Below, one piece after another: positions 1-7,486 of a stretch of DNA of 14,519 nt (position 1 is the first letter of the stretch; each line of letters begins with the position of its first letter). The stretch lies in NCBI GenBank assembly GCA_019752915.1, contig JAIELO010000251.1:1-14519 (forward strand), in the 5' to 3' direction. A program made the translations under genes and the position numbers. The notes beneath the pieces are model-generated. The model did not search any database, had not been told where the DNA came from, and saw only the letters and a list, made by a program, of their open reading frames with translations. Source of the stretch: Burkholderiaceae bacterium (GTDB taxonomy: Bacteria > Pseudomonadota > Gammaproteobacteria > Burkholderiales > Burkholderiaceae_D).

Positions 1-197
1 TAGTCATCCCAGGTCTTTAGAACGGAGGCATTCACCACCGCGTTATCGAACGACAGCGACACTTCCATGGCTGCCAGAATGGCCGCAATGCCCAGTGCCG
101 ACAGCGCGCCGCTCCAGCCGGTTAATGTATAGCCCCACCAGCCTGCTGCCGCGAGGCAGAGGGCTGTCACTAAAAAGGACACTTTGAAGTGTTTCAT
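1..197 (-). CDS. DUF475 family integral membrane protein, N-terminal part (gene runs off the window)
   Basis: I translated this by hand from the ATG at 197-195; the frame stays open for 65 codons to the window edge, so only the N-terminus is present. The product starts MKHFKVSFLVTALCLAAAGW, a first membrane segment, followed by a second hydrophobic stretch ending in the acidic signature EVSLSFDNAVVNASVLK. I recognise that signature (ExSLSFDNAVVNAxxL) as typical of the DUF475 family of multi-pass membrane proteins, which resemble TerC-type proteins. Function is not established; the family relation to TerC suggests ion or metal handling, which is inference. It is divergent from the LysR-type gene starting at 303, with about 105 bp between them, so that regulator may control it. 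No strong Shine-Dalgarno is visible before the ATG. Confidence 0.85.
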   Translation of the reverse strand, partial: MKHFKVSFLVTALCLAAAGWWGYTLTGWSGALSALGIAAILAAMEVSLSFDNAVVNASVLKTWDD

Positions 198-272
198 TTT
201 TTTATCCCACGAGTTGTTTTAAGAATGTGATGCAGTGTAGGGATAAACGGACTTTTTAAAAATAGAAGATAA

Positions 273-290
273 TTGAAGCATTACTTCGAA
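273..290. promoter_or_regulatory. Imperfect palindrome in the divergent DUF475 / LysR intergenic region
   Basis: TTGAAGCATTACTTCGAA has arms TTGAAG and CTTCgAA around a short AT-rich centre. It lies between the two divergent start codons, 12 bp before the ATG I chose for the LysR-type gene. LysR regulators commonly bind dyads in such intergenic regions and autoregulate, so this is a candidate operator. The match to a LysR T-N11-A site is only approximate, and no convincing -35/-10 pair was found for either gene. Confidence 0.25.
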
Positions 291-302
291 AAAACAGAAG
301 CT

Positions 303-1214
303 ATGAAAACCTCCGGATTGAATTTTCGCCATCTGTATTTCTTTTACATGGTGGCCAAAGAAGGCGGCGTGACCCGTGCTGCAGAGCGACTGGGACTGGC
401 CGTGCAGACCATCAGCATGCAGTTGTCGCTACTGGAACAGAGCATCGGCAAGCAGTTGCTGGAACCGCAGGGACGCCGGCTGGTACCGACCGAAGCGGGC
501 AAGCTGGCACTGACGTATTGCGAGCAGATCTTCCTGCTGGGCGACCAGTTGCAGGATGCACTGGTCGCCACCGAGGCGGGCAAGATGCGCCTCACGGTGG
601 GCATTTCCGATTCGCTACCCAAGCTGGTGGCCTACCGTCTATTACAGGCCACCCAGCAACTGGAACAGCAGGTACGGCTAGTCTGTATGGAAGATGAGTT
701 CGAATCGCTGCTGGCCGATCTGGCACTGGGAAAACTCGATGTAGTCCTGACCGATCGCACCGTACGGGCCGGTGGCAGTCTGAAAGTCTTCAGTCACCTG
801 CTCGGTGAAAGCGACATGAAACTATTCGGCGCCCCGAAACTGGCGCGCCGCTATCGCCGCAATTTTCCGGCCAGCCTGCACGGCGCGCCACTGTTGCTAC
901 CGACCCGCAACAATGCTTTACGTGGCCGCATCGATGCGTGGTTCATCGCCCATCAGGTGACGCCGGAAATCGTCGGCGAATTCGAGGACAACGCCATGCT
1001 CAACACCTTTGGCCGGAACGGTCTGGGATTGTTCTTTGCGCCGTCCGCGCTGGAAGAAGATATGGGCACCCAGTTCGGCGCCGTGCTGGTCGGCGACGCG
1101 CCGGAACTGCGCGAACAGTTCTACGCGATTTCCAATGCCCGCAAGATTACCCACCCGGCGATTACCGCCATTCTCAACACGGTACACGGCGGACCGTTCG
1201 CGATTGCCGACTAA
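303..1214 (+). CDS. LysR family transcriptional regulator, NhaR-like
   Basis: 303 aa from the ATG at 303. An N-terminal winged helix-turn-helix covers about residues 7-66 (LNFRHLYFFYMVAKEGGVTR, then AAERLGLAVQTISMQLSLLE and GRRLVPTEAG), followed by a periplasmic-binding-protein-like effector domain to the C-terminus. The HLYFFYMVAKEGG opening, the QTIS recognition helix and the EIVGEFEDNAMLNTFG segment resemble NhaR, the activator of the Na+/H+ antiporter gene nhaA in enterobacteria. No antiporter is visible here, so the inducer and targets are unknown. A TTG at 273 is in frame and would add ten residues; I prefer ATG 303 because it places the HTH at the usual distance from the N-terminus. 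It is divergent from the DUF475 gene, its likeliest neighbouring target, and ends 13 bp from the convergent gene ending at 1228. Confidence 0.88.
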   Translation: MKTSGLNFRHLYFFYMVAKEGGVTRAAERLGLAVQTISMQLSLLEQSIGKQLLEPQGRRLVPTEAGKLALTYCEQIFLLGDQLQDALVATEAGKMRLTVGISDSLPKLVAYRLLQATQQLEQQVRLVCMEDEFESLLADLALGKLDVVLTDRTVRAGGSLKVFSHLLGESDMKLFGAPKLARRYRRNFPASLHGAPLLLPTRNNALRGRIDAWFIAHQVTPEIVGEFEDNAMLNTFGRNGLGLFFAPSALEEDMGTQFGAVLVGDAPELREQFYAISNARKITHPAITAILNTVHGGPFAIAD

Positions 1215-1227
1215 GGACAACACATCG

Positions 1228-1596
1228 CTACAACAGCTCGCGCAGACCATGCCGGCACACTTCCAGCAGCCTGCGCGCGGTCGCCAGTTGCCGCTGGTAG
1301 GGCAGAATCGCGGTACCGCTGTTGGCGCCGGCGGCCGGATGCAGCAAGGCATCGATTTGCTGCAGAGAGCGGAAGCAATCGAGCAAAGCCTCGAAGTCCG
1401 TCACCACCTGACGCGCCAGACCGGCCGTGCGCACCCGCTGGCGTGCCGTGGCGATCAGCGTCAGTTCCGCATCAGGCGTCAACGGCGCATGCAGCGCCAG
1501 GCCGCAGACGGCCGACAGCAGCATGGCAAACTCGTTCCGGGCGCGCGCGTAACCGTAGATAATCTGCCCGATACTCTCGTATTGCCCGACGTCCAT
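1228..1596 (-). CDS. Hypothetical protein, 122 aa, predicted mostly helical
   Basis: I do not recognise this protein. It runs from ATG 1596 (MDVGQYESIGQIIYGYARAR) to a TAG at 1228. It is rich in Leu, Ala and Arg, with no signal peptide and no clear membrane segment; the central stretch LLSAVCGLALHAPLTPDAEL is only mildly hydrophobic, so a small soluble helical protein is likely. Third codon positions are GC-rich as in neighbouring genes, which favours this frame over the overlapping plus-strand frame. It converges on the LysR-type gene (13-bp gap) and is divergent from the CorC-type gene across 177 bp. The Shine-Dalgarno is weak (AGG about 8 nt before the ATG). It could be a spurious frame, but the gap between the flanking genes would otherwise be about 560 bp. 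Confidence 0.6.
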   Translation of the reverse strand: MDVGQYESIGQIIYGYARARNEFAMLLSAVCGLALHAPLTPDAELTLIATARQRVRTAGLARQVVTDFEALLDCFRSLQQIDALLHPAAGANSGTAILPYQRQLATARRLLEVCRHGLRELL

Positions 1597-1773
1597 GGGT
1601 AGCCTGAAATATCATTTTTACAATTACTTCCACTATACCGCATGTCCGCGCGTGAATTTACGCACATTGTTGCGTCGCGGTTTTTTTGGCGTAGATGGCA
1701 ACGTCGGCTCAGGCTTTAGCCAGGATTCGGCTAAGATACAGCCTTTATCACCGATGACGTTGACCGTCGCCCT

Positions 1774-3111
1774 ATGAATAACCTCCTGCTTGTCGTACTG
1801 GCTCTGATCCTGGTAGCTCTGAACGGATTTTTCGTCGCCGCCGAATTCGGCATCGTCACCTTGCGCAAAACCCGTGTGCGCGCGATTGCCAAAACCCAGG
1901 GACTACGCGGGCGCATTCTAGGCATCGTGCACGGCGAACTGGATGCCTACCTGTCGGCCTGCCAGCTCGGCATCACGCTCGCCTCGCTGGGTCTCGGCTG
2001 GGTCGGCGAGCCGGCCTTTGCCGGCCTGCTGGAGCCGCTGCTGACGGTCATCGGCATCACCTCGCCGGAACTGGTACACGGCATCGCCTTCGTGTTCGCC
2101 TTCTGCGTCATCTCCTTCCTGCACATCGTGGTGGGTGAACTGGCGCCGAAGTCGCTGGCGATCCGCCTGCCGGAAGTGGTGGGTCTGTGGAGCGCCCTGC
2201 CCCTGTATGGCTTCTACTGGGCCATGTATCCGTTTATCTGGGTACTCAATGCCAGCGCTGCGATGGTACTGCGACTGGCCGGCCTGTCCGGTCAGGGTGG
2301 CCACGACAGCCATTACTCGGTCGATGAACTGAAACTGATTCTGCGCACCAGCCAGCCCGGAGAAAAATTCAACGAAGATGAACGCAATATTCTGGCGCAC
2401 ACGCTGGACTTCAGCGATCTGGCCGTGTCGGACCTGATGCGTCCGATCAATGAAGTGATTGCCCTGCATGCGGCCCGTCCCCTGCAGGACAATCTCGACA
2501 CCATGCTGCGCAACCGCTTCAGCCGCTATCCGTATTACGACAAGGATGGCGAGAGCGTGCTCGGGGTGGTGCACCTGAAGGATCTGTTTTTTGCTCTGCA
2601 ATCGGGCAAACCGATCACCGATCTGGCGCCATTCCTGCGCCCTATCGAAACCATTGCCGCGCGCACGCCGGCGCTGGAACAGTTCCGCCGCTTCCGCGAT
2701 GGCGCGCCGCACTTTGCCCTGATCGGCGAAAAAGGCAAGCGCCCGCTGGGCTTCATCACGCTCGACAATCTGCTTGGCGCGATGGTGGGCGAAATCCACG
2801 ACGAGTTCCGCCTCAACGAAAACGACTGGCTCAAGCAGCCCGACGGCACGCTGGCCGGCAAAGCCAGCCTGCCCATCTTCTCGCTGGAACGGGCACTCGG
2901 CATCGATATCGAAAACGAAGAACTGGGACTGGAAGAGATCGAATCGGTGGGCGGCCTGATCATGCTCAAGCTGGGCGACATCCCGAAACAGGGACAGCGC
3001 ATCAGCTTCAAGGCCTTCGACATCGTGGTCAAAAAAATGAGTGGCCCGCGCATCCTGCTGGTCAAAGTCATTCCGCGCGATGACACGGAAGACAACGCCG
3101 ATCAGGACTGA
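1774..3111 (+). CDS. Hemolysin family protein: DUF21 (CNNM) membrane domain, CBS pair, CorC_HlyC domain
   Basis: 445 aa. Residues 1 to about 190 form the DUF21/CNNM transmembrane domain, with the signatures LNGFFVAAEFGIVTLRKTR (16-34), CQLGITLASLGLGWVGEP (63-80) and VGELAPKSLAIRLP (120-133). A cytosolic CBS pair covers about 215-335 (LMRPINEV, SRYPYYDKDGESVLGVVHLK, PLGFITLDNLLG). The C-terminal CorC_HlyC domain spans about 345-435 (ESVGGLIMLKLGDIPKQGQR). Relatives such as YtfL/PaeA and CorC are linked to Mg2+/Co2+ or polyamine efflux; 'hemolysin' is a historical name and does not imply toxin activity. The ATG at 1774 begins exactly at the first membrane helix and has no clear Shine-Dalgarno. 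The gene overlaps the convergent permease gene by 10 bp at the stop codons. Substrate is unknown. Confidence 0.93.
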   Translation: MNNLLLVVLALILVALNGFFVAAEFGIVTLRKTRVRAIAKTQGLRGRILGIVHGELDAYLSACQLGITLASLGLGWVGEPAFAGLLEPLLTVIGITSPELVHGIAFVFAFCVISFLHIVVGELAPKSLAIRLPEVVGLWSALPLYGFYWAMYPFIWVLNASAAMVLRLAGLSGQGGHDSHYSVDELKLILRTSQPGEKFNEDERNILAHTLDFSDLAVSDLMRPINEVIALHAARPLQDNLDTMLRNRFSRYPYYDKDGESVLGVVHLKDLFFALQSGKPITDLAPFLRPIETIAARTPALEQFRRFRDGAPHFALIGEKGKRPLGFITLDNLLGAMVGEIHDEFRLNENDWLKQPDGTLAGKASLPIFSLERALGIDIENEELGLEEIESVGGLIMLKLGDIPKQGQRISFKAFDIVVKKMSGPRILLVKVIPRDDTEDNADQD

Positions 3112-3113
3112 TC
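3100..3113. repeat. Perfect inverted repeat containing both convergent stop codons
   Basis: GATCAG-GA-CTGATC is a perfect 6-bp dyad with a 2-bp centre. The plus-strand TGA (3109-3111) and the minus-strand TGA (3104-3102) lie in opposite arms. There is no T-run on either side, so it is not an obvious intrinsic terminator. It may simply result from two genes sharing complementary stop codons. Confidence 0.6.
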
Positions 3114-4145
3114 AGCGGCACTACTCCAGTTGTGGAACAGGCCCAGCCCGACCGCCAGCAGCGCCGGGCCGATAAACAGGCCGACAAAGCCGAATGCCAG
3201 CACACCACCCGTCACGCCCAGCAGTACAAGGATAAACGGCAGGCTGCTGCCACGGCTGATCAGCATCGGCTTGACCACATTATCGACACTGCTGATCAGG
3301 AAAAAGCCCCACACCAGCATGAAGATGCCCCAGCCCGTCTCACCGGCATCGAACAGATAGATAGCGGCGCCGCCCCACACCAGCGGCGGCCCTACCGGCA
3401 CCAGCGACAGCAGAAACGTTGCGGCCGACAGCAAGGCCACGGCCGGCACCCCGGCGATCAGCAAACCGAGCGCCGCCACGGCAGCCTGCGCCAGCGCTGT
3501 CCCCAGCAGACCATACACCACGCCGCGCACGGTACGGGTGACGGTTTCCGTCACCAGCTGGCCCTGCGGGCCGATCAGCCGGGCCATCGCCGTCTGCAAG
3601 GTGGCGTGCAGCACTTTGCCGTCACGGTACAGGAAGAAGCTGACAAACACAGCGAGGCTGACCTGCGCCACGCCGCTGCCCAGCACCACACCGGCACCGA
3701 GCAGCAGATGACGCGCCGGTTCCAGCAGATTTTTCGCCAGATTGAGTAACTCGTCACGACTGCCCAGCAGCTTGCGCAGATAACTATCGGCCGCACTGCC
3801 CAGCACGGGAAGCTCTTTCAGCCATGCTGGCGGCGCCAGCTGGCCACCATCAATGCTGCTCTTCAGATGGTCGTAGAACACGCTGATGTTGTCCGCCACA
3901 TTCCACGTCACCGCCGTCAGCGGTGCAATGATGAGCAGCGTCAGCGCAACCGACATGATGGCCGCCGCCAGCGAGCGACGTTGCCCGCAGCGCGCCAGCA
4001 CCTGCAGATACACCGGCCAGCTGGCCATGGTAATGGCCGCCGCAAACAGTATCGCCGCCAGAAACGGCCGCAAGACTGCCAGACAGCCGACCAGCAGTAA
4101 GACAATCGCCGCCAGACGGGTGTAGGGCTGGAATTTATCCGACAT
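3102..4145 (-). CDS. AI-2E family transporter (YdiK/PerM-type permease)
   Basis: 347 aa, multi-pass inner-membrane protein. Hydrophobic segments lie at about 10-45 (two helices), 58-82, 150-172, 205-265 (several), 270-290 and 305-340, with a large hydrophilic loop at about 85-145, the usual AI-2E exporter-family layout. Family-like elements include LAVFVSFFLYRDGK in mid-protein, LSLVPVGPPLVWGGAAIYLF and the C-terminal DNVVKPMLISRGSSLPFILV. Members are proposed to export small molecules or ions; the name reflects TqsA and does not establish autoinducer transport. It starts 8 nt after the SCO gene stops, on the same strand, so it probably reads out as the last gene of the oxidase assembly operon. 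I see no evidence that it takes part in oxidase biogenesis. Its stop overlaps the convergent CorC-type gene. Confidence 0.9.
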   Translation of the reverse strand: MSDKFQPYTRLAAIVLLLVGCLAVLRPFLAAILFAAAITMASWPVYLQVLARCGQRRSLAAAIMSVALTLLIIAPLTAVTWNVADNISVFYDHLKSSIDGGQLAPPAWLKELPVLGSAADSYLRKLLGSRDELLNLAKNLLEPARHLLLGAGVVLGSGVAQVSLAVFVSFFLYRDGKVLHATLQTAMARLIGPQGQLVTETVTRTVRGVVYGLLGTALAQAAVAALGLLIAGVPAVALLSAATFLLSLVPVGPPLVWGGAAIYLFDAGETGWGIFMLVWGFFLISSVDNVVKPMLISRGSSLPFILVLLGVTGGVLAFGFVGLFIGPALLAVGLGLFHNWSSAADQS

Positions 4146-4153
4146 GGCTAAGC

Positions 4154-4762
4154 TCAGGACTGGGCCAGCAGCAGTTTCAGGTCGTGCAGCATGGATTCAG
4201 TACCCTGACCATTGCGCACCAGCAGGCGGATCTTGCCCTGCTTGTCAAACACATAGCTGGCCGCCGTGTGGTCCATCGAATAGCTACCGGCCGCCTTGCC
4301 CGGCACCTTGGCGTAGAACACCTTGAATTCCTTGGCCACGGCGTCGGTCTGCGCGGCACTGCCATACAGACCGAGGAAGCGCGCATCGAAGGCCGGCACG
4401 TATTGCGCCAGCAGCGGCTGGGTATCGCGCTCGGGATCGACGGTGACGAACAGCACTTGCACCTGATCGGCCTGCGGCCCCAGTTGCTGCATCACTTGGG
4501 CCATTTCCGACAGCGTAGTCGGGCACACATCGGGACACTGGGTATAGCCGAAGAACATCAGCACCACTTTGCCCTTGAAGTCAGCCAGCTTGCGCGGCTT
4601 GCCAGTATGGTCAGTCAGTGCGAAGTCCTTGGCGTACGGCAGCCCGGTCAGATCGGTATTCTGGAATGGCTCGCGCGGCAGCGAGGTTTTGCTTTCGCCA
4701 CAAGCCGTCAGCAAGCTCAGGGCAAGGCTGAAAGCAATGCCTACTAAAGATAATTTTTTCAT
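4154..4762 (-). CDS. SCO family protein (SCO1/SenC copper chaperone for cytochrome c oxidase)
   Basis: 202 aa, starting at ATG 4762 ([20 protein letters not shown], then Cys21). The LLTA|C lipobox marks it as a predicted lipoprotein facing the periplasm. A thioredoxin-fold domain follows, with the copper-binding pair CPDVC (Cys76 and Cys80, in [12 protein letters not shown]), the [10 protein letters not shown] strand (about 105-114) and the distal ligand His165 in [12 protein letters not shown]. Known SCO proteins bind Cu through Cys, Cys and His and deliver it to, or reduce, the CuA site of subunit II. The frame is open further upstream to 5134, but that part is the shadow of ctaB. The chosen start overlaps the ctaB stop by four bases (ATGA), typical of translational coupling. 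All three copper ligands are intact. Confidence 0.95.
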   Translation of the reverse strand: MKKLSLVGIAFSLALSLLTACGESKTSLPREPFQNTDLTGLPYAKDFALTDHTGKPRKLADFKGKVVLMFFGYTQCPDVCPTTLSEMAQVMQQLGPQADQVQVLFVTVDPERDTQPLLAQYVPAFDARFLGLYGSAAQTDAVAKEFKVFYAKVPGKAAGSYSMDHTAASYVFDKQGKIRLLVRNGQGTESMLHDLKLLLAQS

Positions 4763-5652
4763 ATTTTGAAGTAGTGATCCACCAGCAAGGCGGCAAACAG
4801 CAGCGACAGATAGATGATCGACCACGTGAACGCTTTGCGGGCGATCAGGTCGGTGTAATGGCGATAGATTTTCCATGCATGGCGCAGGAACACGGCATTG
4901 AGCACGATGGCACTGAGCAGATAGATCAGGCCACTCATGCGTACCGCATAGGGCATCAGCGTGGTCGCCGCCAGTGCAATCGAATACAGCCAGACGTGGA
5001 AGCGGGTGAACTGCATGCCATGCGTGACCGGCAGCATCGGCAGGCCGGAACGCGCATAGTCGTCGCGCCGGTACATGGCCAGCGCCCAGAAGTGCGGCGG
5101 GGTCCAGACGAAGATAATCAGCACCAGCAACCATGCCTGCATCGGCACGTCATTGGCAACCGCAGCCCAGCCCAGTGCTGGCGGCATGGCGCCGGACAGG
5201 CCACCGATGACGATGTTCTGCGGCGTGGCCGGTTTTAAAATCATGGTGTAGATGATGGCGTAACCGAGGAAGGTGACAAAGGTCAGCCACATGGTCAGCG
5301 GATTGACCAGCGCGTACAGCAGCCACATGCCGGCACCGCCGATCACGGTGGCAAAGATCACCGTCTGGGTCACGCTGATGTCGCCCAGCGCCATCGGGCG
5401 CCGTGCGGTACGCGCCATGCGCGCATCGATCTCGCGCTCGGCCAGACAGTTGACGGCAAACGCTGCGCCCGACAGCAGCCAGATACCGACCGTGGCCGAC
5501 ACCAGCAAGCGCCAGTCGGGCATCCCGTCGGTAGCGAGGAACATACCGATCACGGCGCAGAAAACGGCCAGCAGGGTGACGCGCGGTTTGGTCAGCGCCC
5601 AGTACTGGGCGGCACGGCCGGGAAGCTTGGAAGAGACAGTCTGTGTGGTCAT
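4759..5652 (-). CDS. ctaB: Heme O synthase (protoheme IX farnesyltransferase)
   Basis: 297 aa from ATG 5652 ([20 protein letters not shown]). This UbiA-type prenyltransferase transfers a farnesyl group to heme b, giving heme O, the precursor of heme A. The first acidic motif is [19 protein letters not shown] (68-86), the Cox10-like N-xxx-E-xxx-D form. The second conserved loop is [19 protein letters not shown] (194-212), with [13 protein letters not shown] just before it. Multiple transmembrane helices fill the rest. The frame is open to 5919, but everything upstream of 5652 overlaps ctaA. The start overlaps the ctaA stop by four bases (ATGA), and the same overlap recurs at its end with the SCO gene, so ctaA-ctaB-sco look translationally coupled. 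The name cyoE is equivalent; ctaB fits the aa3 context. Confidence 0.95.
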   Translation of the reverse strand: MTTQTVSSKLPGRAAQYWALTKPRVTLLAVFCAVIGMFLATDGMPDWRLLVSATVGIWLLSGAAFAVNCLAEREIDARMARTARRPMALGDISVTQTVIFATVIGGAGMWLLYALVNPLTMWLTFVTFLGYAIIYTMILKPATPQNIVIGGLSGAMPPALGWAAVANDVPMQAWLLVLIIFVWTPPHFWALAMYRRDDYARSGLPMLPVTHGMQFTRFHVWLYSIALAATTLMPYAVRMSGLIYLLSAIVLNAVFLRHAWKIYRHYTDLIARKAFTWSIIYLSLLFAALLVDHYFKI

Positions 5653-6842
5653 GAGGGGGTGATATCTTTGCGGATGCGTTGCGTGTGAGCTGCCGCTGCA
5701 GCATCGGTGGTGGCGGCCAGTGCAAACTGGCATTTTGCCTGATAGTTTAACATGGTCAGCAACAGCACCAGCAGCGCTGCACCGGCATTGTGCAGCACGG
5801 CGATGGTCAGCGGGAAGCTCAGGTAAATAGTAGCGATGCCGGTGCACAGTTGCAGCAGCAGCGTCAGGGCCAGCCAGCGCGCGGTGCGCTGCAGAGCCGA
5901 ATGCTGCCAGGCGCGCCACGCCGTGTAGCCGGCCAGCAGGGCCAGCAGCACGCCAACGTTACGGTGTACCCAGTGGATCGCCGTCAGCGCCGAAAATGGC
6001 AGGTAGTGGCCGGCGGCAGTCTTGCCCAGCTCACGCCACAGCGTAAAACCATGTTCGAAATCCATCGGTGGCACCAGCACCCCGCCGCATAGCGGGAAAT
6101 CGGTACAGGCCAGCGTGGCGTAATTGGTACTGGTCCAGCCACCCAGCGCGATCTGCAGCACCAAGAGAGCACTGGAGGCGCCCGCCAGCCAGCGGATGCG
6201 GCGCATGGCGGGCGGCGATGCCGTCACCGTGCGTAACGGCATCATCAGCTGATCCTGCCGGCTGGCGTACCAGACCAGCATGGCCAGCAAGCCCATGCCC
6301 AGCAGCAGATGGGTGGTGACGATCACCGGTTGCAGTTTCAGCGTCACCGTCCACGCGCCGAACGCGCCCTGCAGGCAAACCATGAAAAACAGCAGGGTCG
6401 GAATGGCTGGTGCATAGGCGGCGCGCGCTGCGGCATTCTGCCCACCGGCAGCGGCCTTGCGGCGCCACTGATACCACGCCTGCACCAGCATCGCCACGAT
6501 CAGCACCCCGATCGCCATCGCCAGATAGCGGTGGATCATTTCGATCCACGCTTTGAACACCGTCACCGGCCCGCTCGGCAGCAGCGCTTCCGCTGCGACG
6601 ATCTGTTCATGGGCGAGGAAGGGATTGGCCGCGCCATAACAGCCCGGCCAGTCCGGACAGCCAAGGCCGGAATCGGTCAGGCGGGTAAAGGCGCCGAACA
6701 CAATCAGGTCGAAGGTGAGAAACACGCTCACCCACACCAGCTTGCGGTATTTATTCACATCGGACGAAGTCCACACCAGAGTCAGCGGCAACAGTGCCAC
6801 CAGCAGGGCCGTGACGGCCATTTGCGCCAGAGTCAGATGCAT
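5649..6842 (-). CDS. ctaA: Heme A synthase (COX15/CtaA family)
   Basis: 397 aa, predicted eight-helix inner-membrane protein that oxidises heme O to heme A. The two halves are related. The first has [20 protein letters not shown] (49-68), EMIHRYLAM (His104) and [10 protein letters not shown] (His178). The second has [16 protein letters not shown] (His290/His293) and IAVLHNAG (His351). Cys pairs C62/C68 and C246/C252 lie in the first and third outer loops, as in many CtaA proteins with loop disulfides. The segment [19 protein letters not shown] (127-145) is a longer Ala/Arg-rich link between helices. The start lies 2 nt after the stop of the CxxxC protein gene. The C-terminal tail (about 371-397) is Ala-rich and hydrophilic. 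Function is confident from motifs and position before ctaB. Confidence 0.95.
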   Translation of the reverse strand: MHLTLAQMAVTALLVALLPLTLVWTSSDVNKYRKLVWVSVFLTFDLIVFGAFTRLTDSGLGCPDWPGCYGAANPFLAHEQIVAAEALLPSGPVTVFKAWIEMIHRYLAMAIGVLIVAMLVQAWYQWRRKAAAGGQNAAARAAYAPAIPTLLFFMVCLQGAFGAWTVTLKLQPVIVTTHLLLGMGLLAMLVWYASRQDQLMMPLRTVTASPPAMRRIRWLAGASSALLVLQIALGGWTSTNYATLACTDFPLCGGVLVPPMDFEHGFTLWRELGKTAAGHYLPFSALTAIHWVHRNVGVLLALLAGYTAWRAWQHSALQRTARWLALTLLLQLCTGIATIYLSFPLTIAVLHNAGAALLVLLLTMLNYQAKCQFALAATTDAAAAAHTQRIRKDITPS

Positions 6843-6844
6843 GA

Positions 6845-7486
6845 TTAGCCGATCGCAGAAGCCTTGAGCAGTTTGGCGATATCCTTGTGCACGCGTTTAA
6901 CCTGCACCAGATCGCTGGAGACCGCACCTTTCGGGAAGCGCATCATCAGGTTGCCCAGCGGGTCGATCAGGTAGACATGATCGGCCGCCTGATCTACTGC
7001 CTGACCGTTCGCCTGTCCTGCACTGCCTTCCAGCGGCAGCCAGCCCGCTACCGTGGCAGCCGGCGCGCGCAGCATGCGCGTGCCATCATTGACCCGCAGC
7101 ATGACGGTGTCGAGCGGCTGGTTATCGGTAATCAGCCAGACCCGCTCGATACGCTCCATTTCCTTGCCCTGCATGGTACGCAACTGGCGCATCGCAAACA
7201 GCTGGTCCTGACAATCCTGCTGGCAGTCGGATGGCCCCACTTTGAGCATGATCCACTTGCCCTTGAACTGCTCCAGCGTCTGCGGCTGGCCATCCAGTGT
7301 GGTACTGGCCATCGCCGGAATCGGGTACAGGCGCGGGTCGATCAGCGTGCCGGCATTGGTGGCGCCGCCCTGCGGCTTGATCACATAATAGGTAAAGTAG
7401 GAAGCCAGCAGCGGCGCTGCGCACACCGCCAGCACCCCGAGCATTTTCAAACGACTACGCTGAATTTTTTCCACGTCTGCATCCAT
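6845..7486 (-). CDS. Membrane-anchored CxxxC thioredoxin-like protein, candidate oxidase assembly factor
   Basis: 213 aa. A single N-terminal membrane segment (about 15-35) is followed by a predicted periplasmic domain. FKGKWIMLKVGPSDCQQDCQ contains a Cys-x3-Cys pair (C88, C92) on the loop where SCO and thioredoxin proteins carry theirs, and DHVYLIDPLGNLMMRFPKG (169-187) resembles the late SCO strand-turn. A His (H170) is present, but 5 residues before the Asp, rather than the 8 seen in the true SCO protein of this window, so a canonical Cu site is uncertain. The gene overlaps SURF1 by 32 bp and sits 2 nt before ctaA. Similar proteins are common next to SURF1 in Burkholderiales as unnamed cytochrome oxidase assembly or transmembrane proteins. 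A role in copper delivery or Cys reduction at CuA is inference. A GTG at 7474 is an alternative start. Confidence 0.82.
   Translation of the reverse strand: MDADVEKIQRSRLKMLGVLAVCAAPLLASYFTYYVIKPQGGATNAGTLIDPRLYPIPAMASTTLDGQPQTLEQFKGKWIMLKVGPSDCQQDCQDQLFAMRQLRTMQGKEMERIERVWLITDNQPLDTVMLRVNDGTRMLRAPAATVAGWLPLEGSAGQANGQAVDQAADHVYLIDPLGNLMMRFPKGAVSSDLVQVKRVHKDIAKLLKASAIG

Noticed and set aside
1597..1773. Promoter search in the divergent gap before the CorC-type gene
   Set aside because: Only weak candidates (TTGCGT-N16-TAGATG, an isolated TAAGAT) and a small GGCTTTAGCC palindrome were seen; none is strong enough to report.
4763..5134. N-terminal extension of the SCO frame
   Set aside because: The upstream part lies inside ctaB in another frame. 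The ATG at 4762 gives a perfect lipoprotein signal and an ATGA overlap with ctaB.
5653..5919. N-terminal extension of the ctaB frame
   Set aside because: It overlaps the ctaA coding sequence and encodes no CtaB-like residues; ATG 5652 overlaps the ctaA stop in the usual ATGA form.
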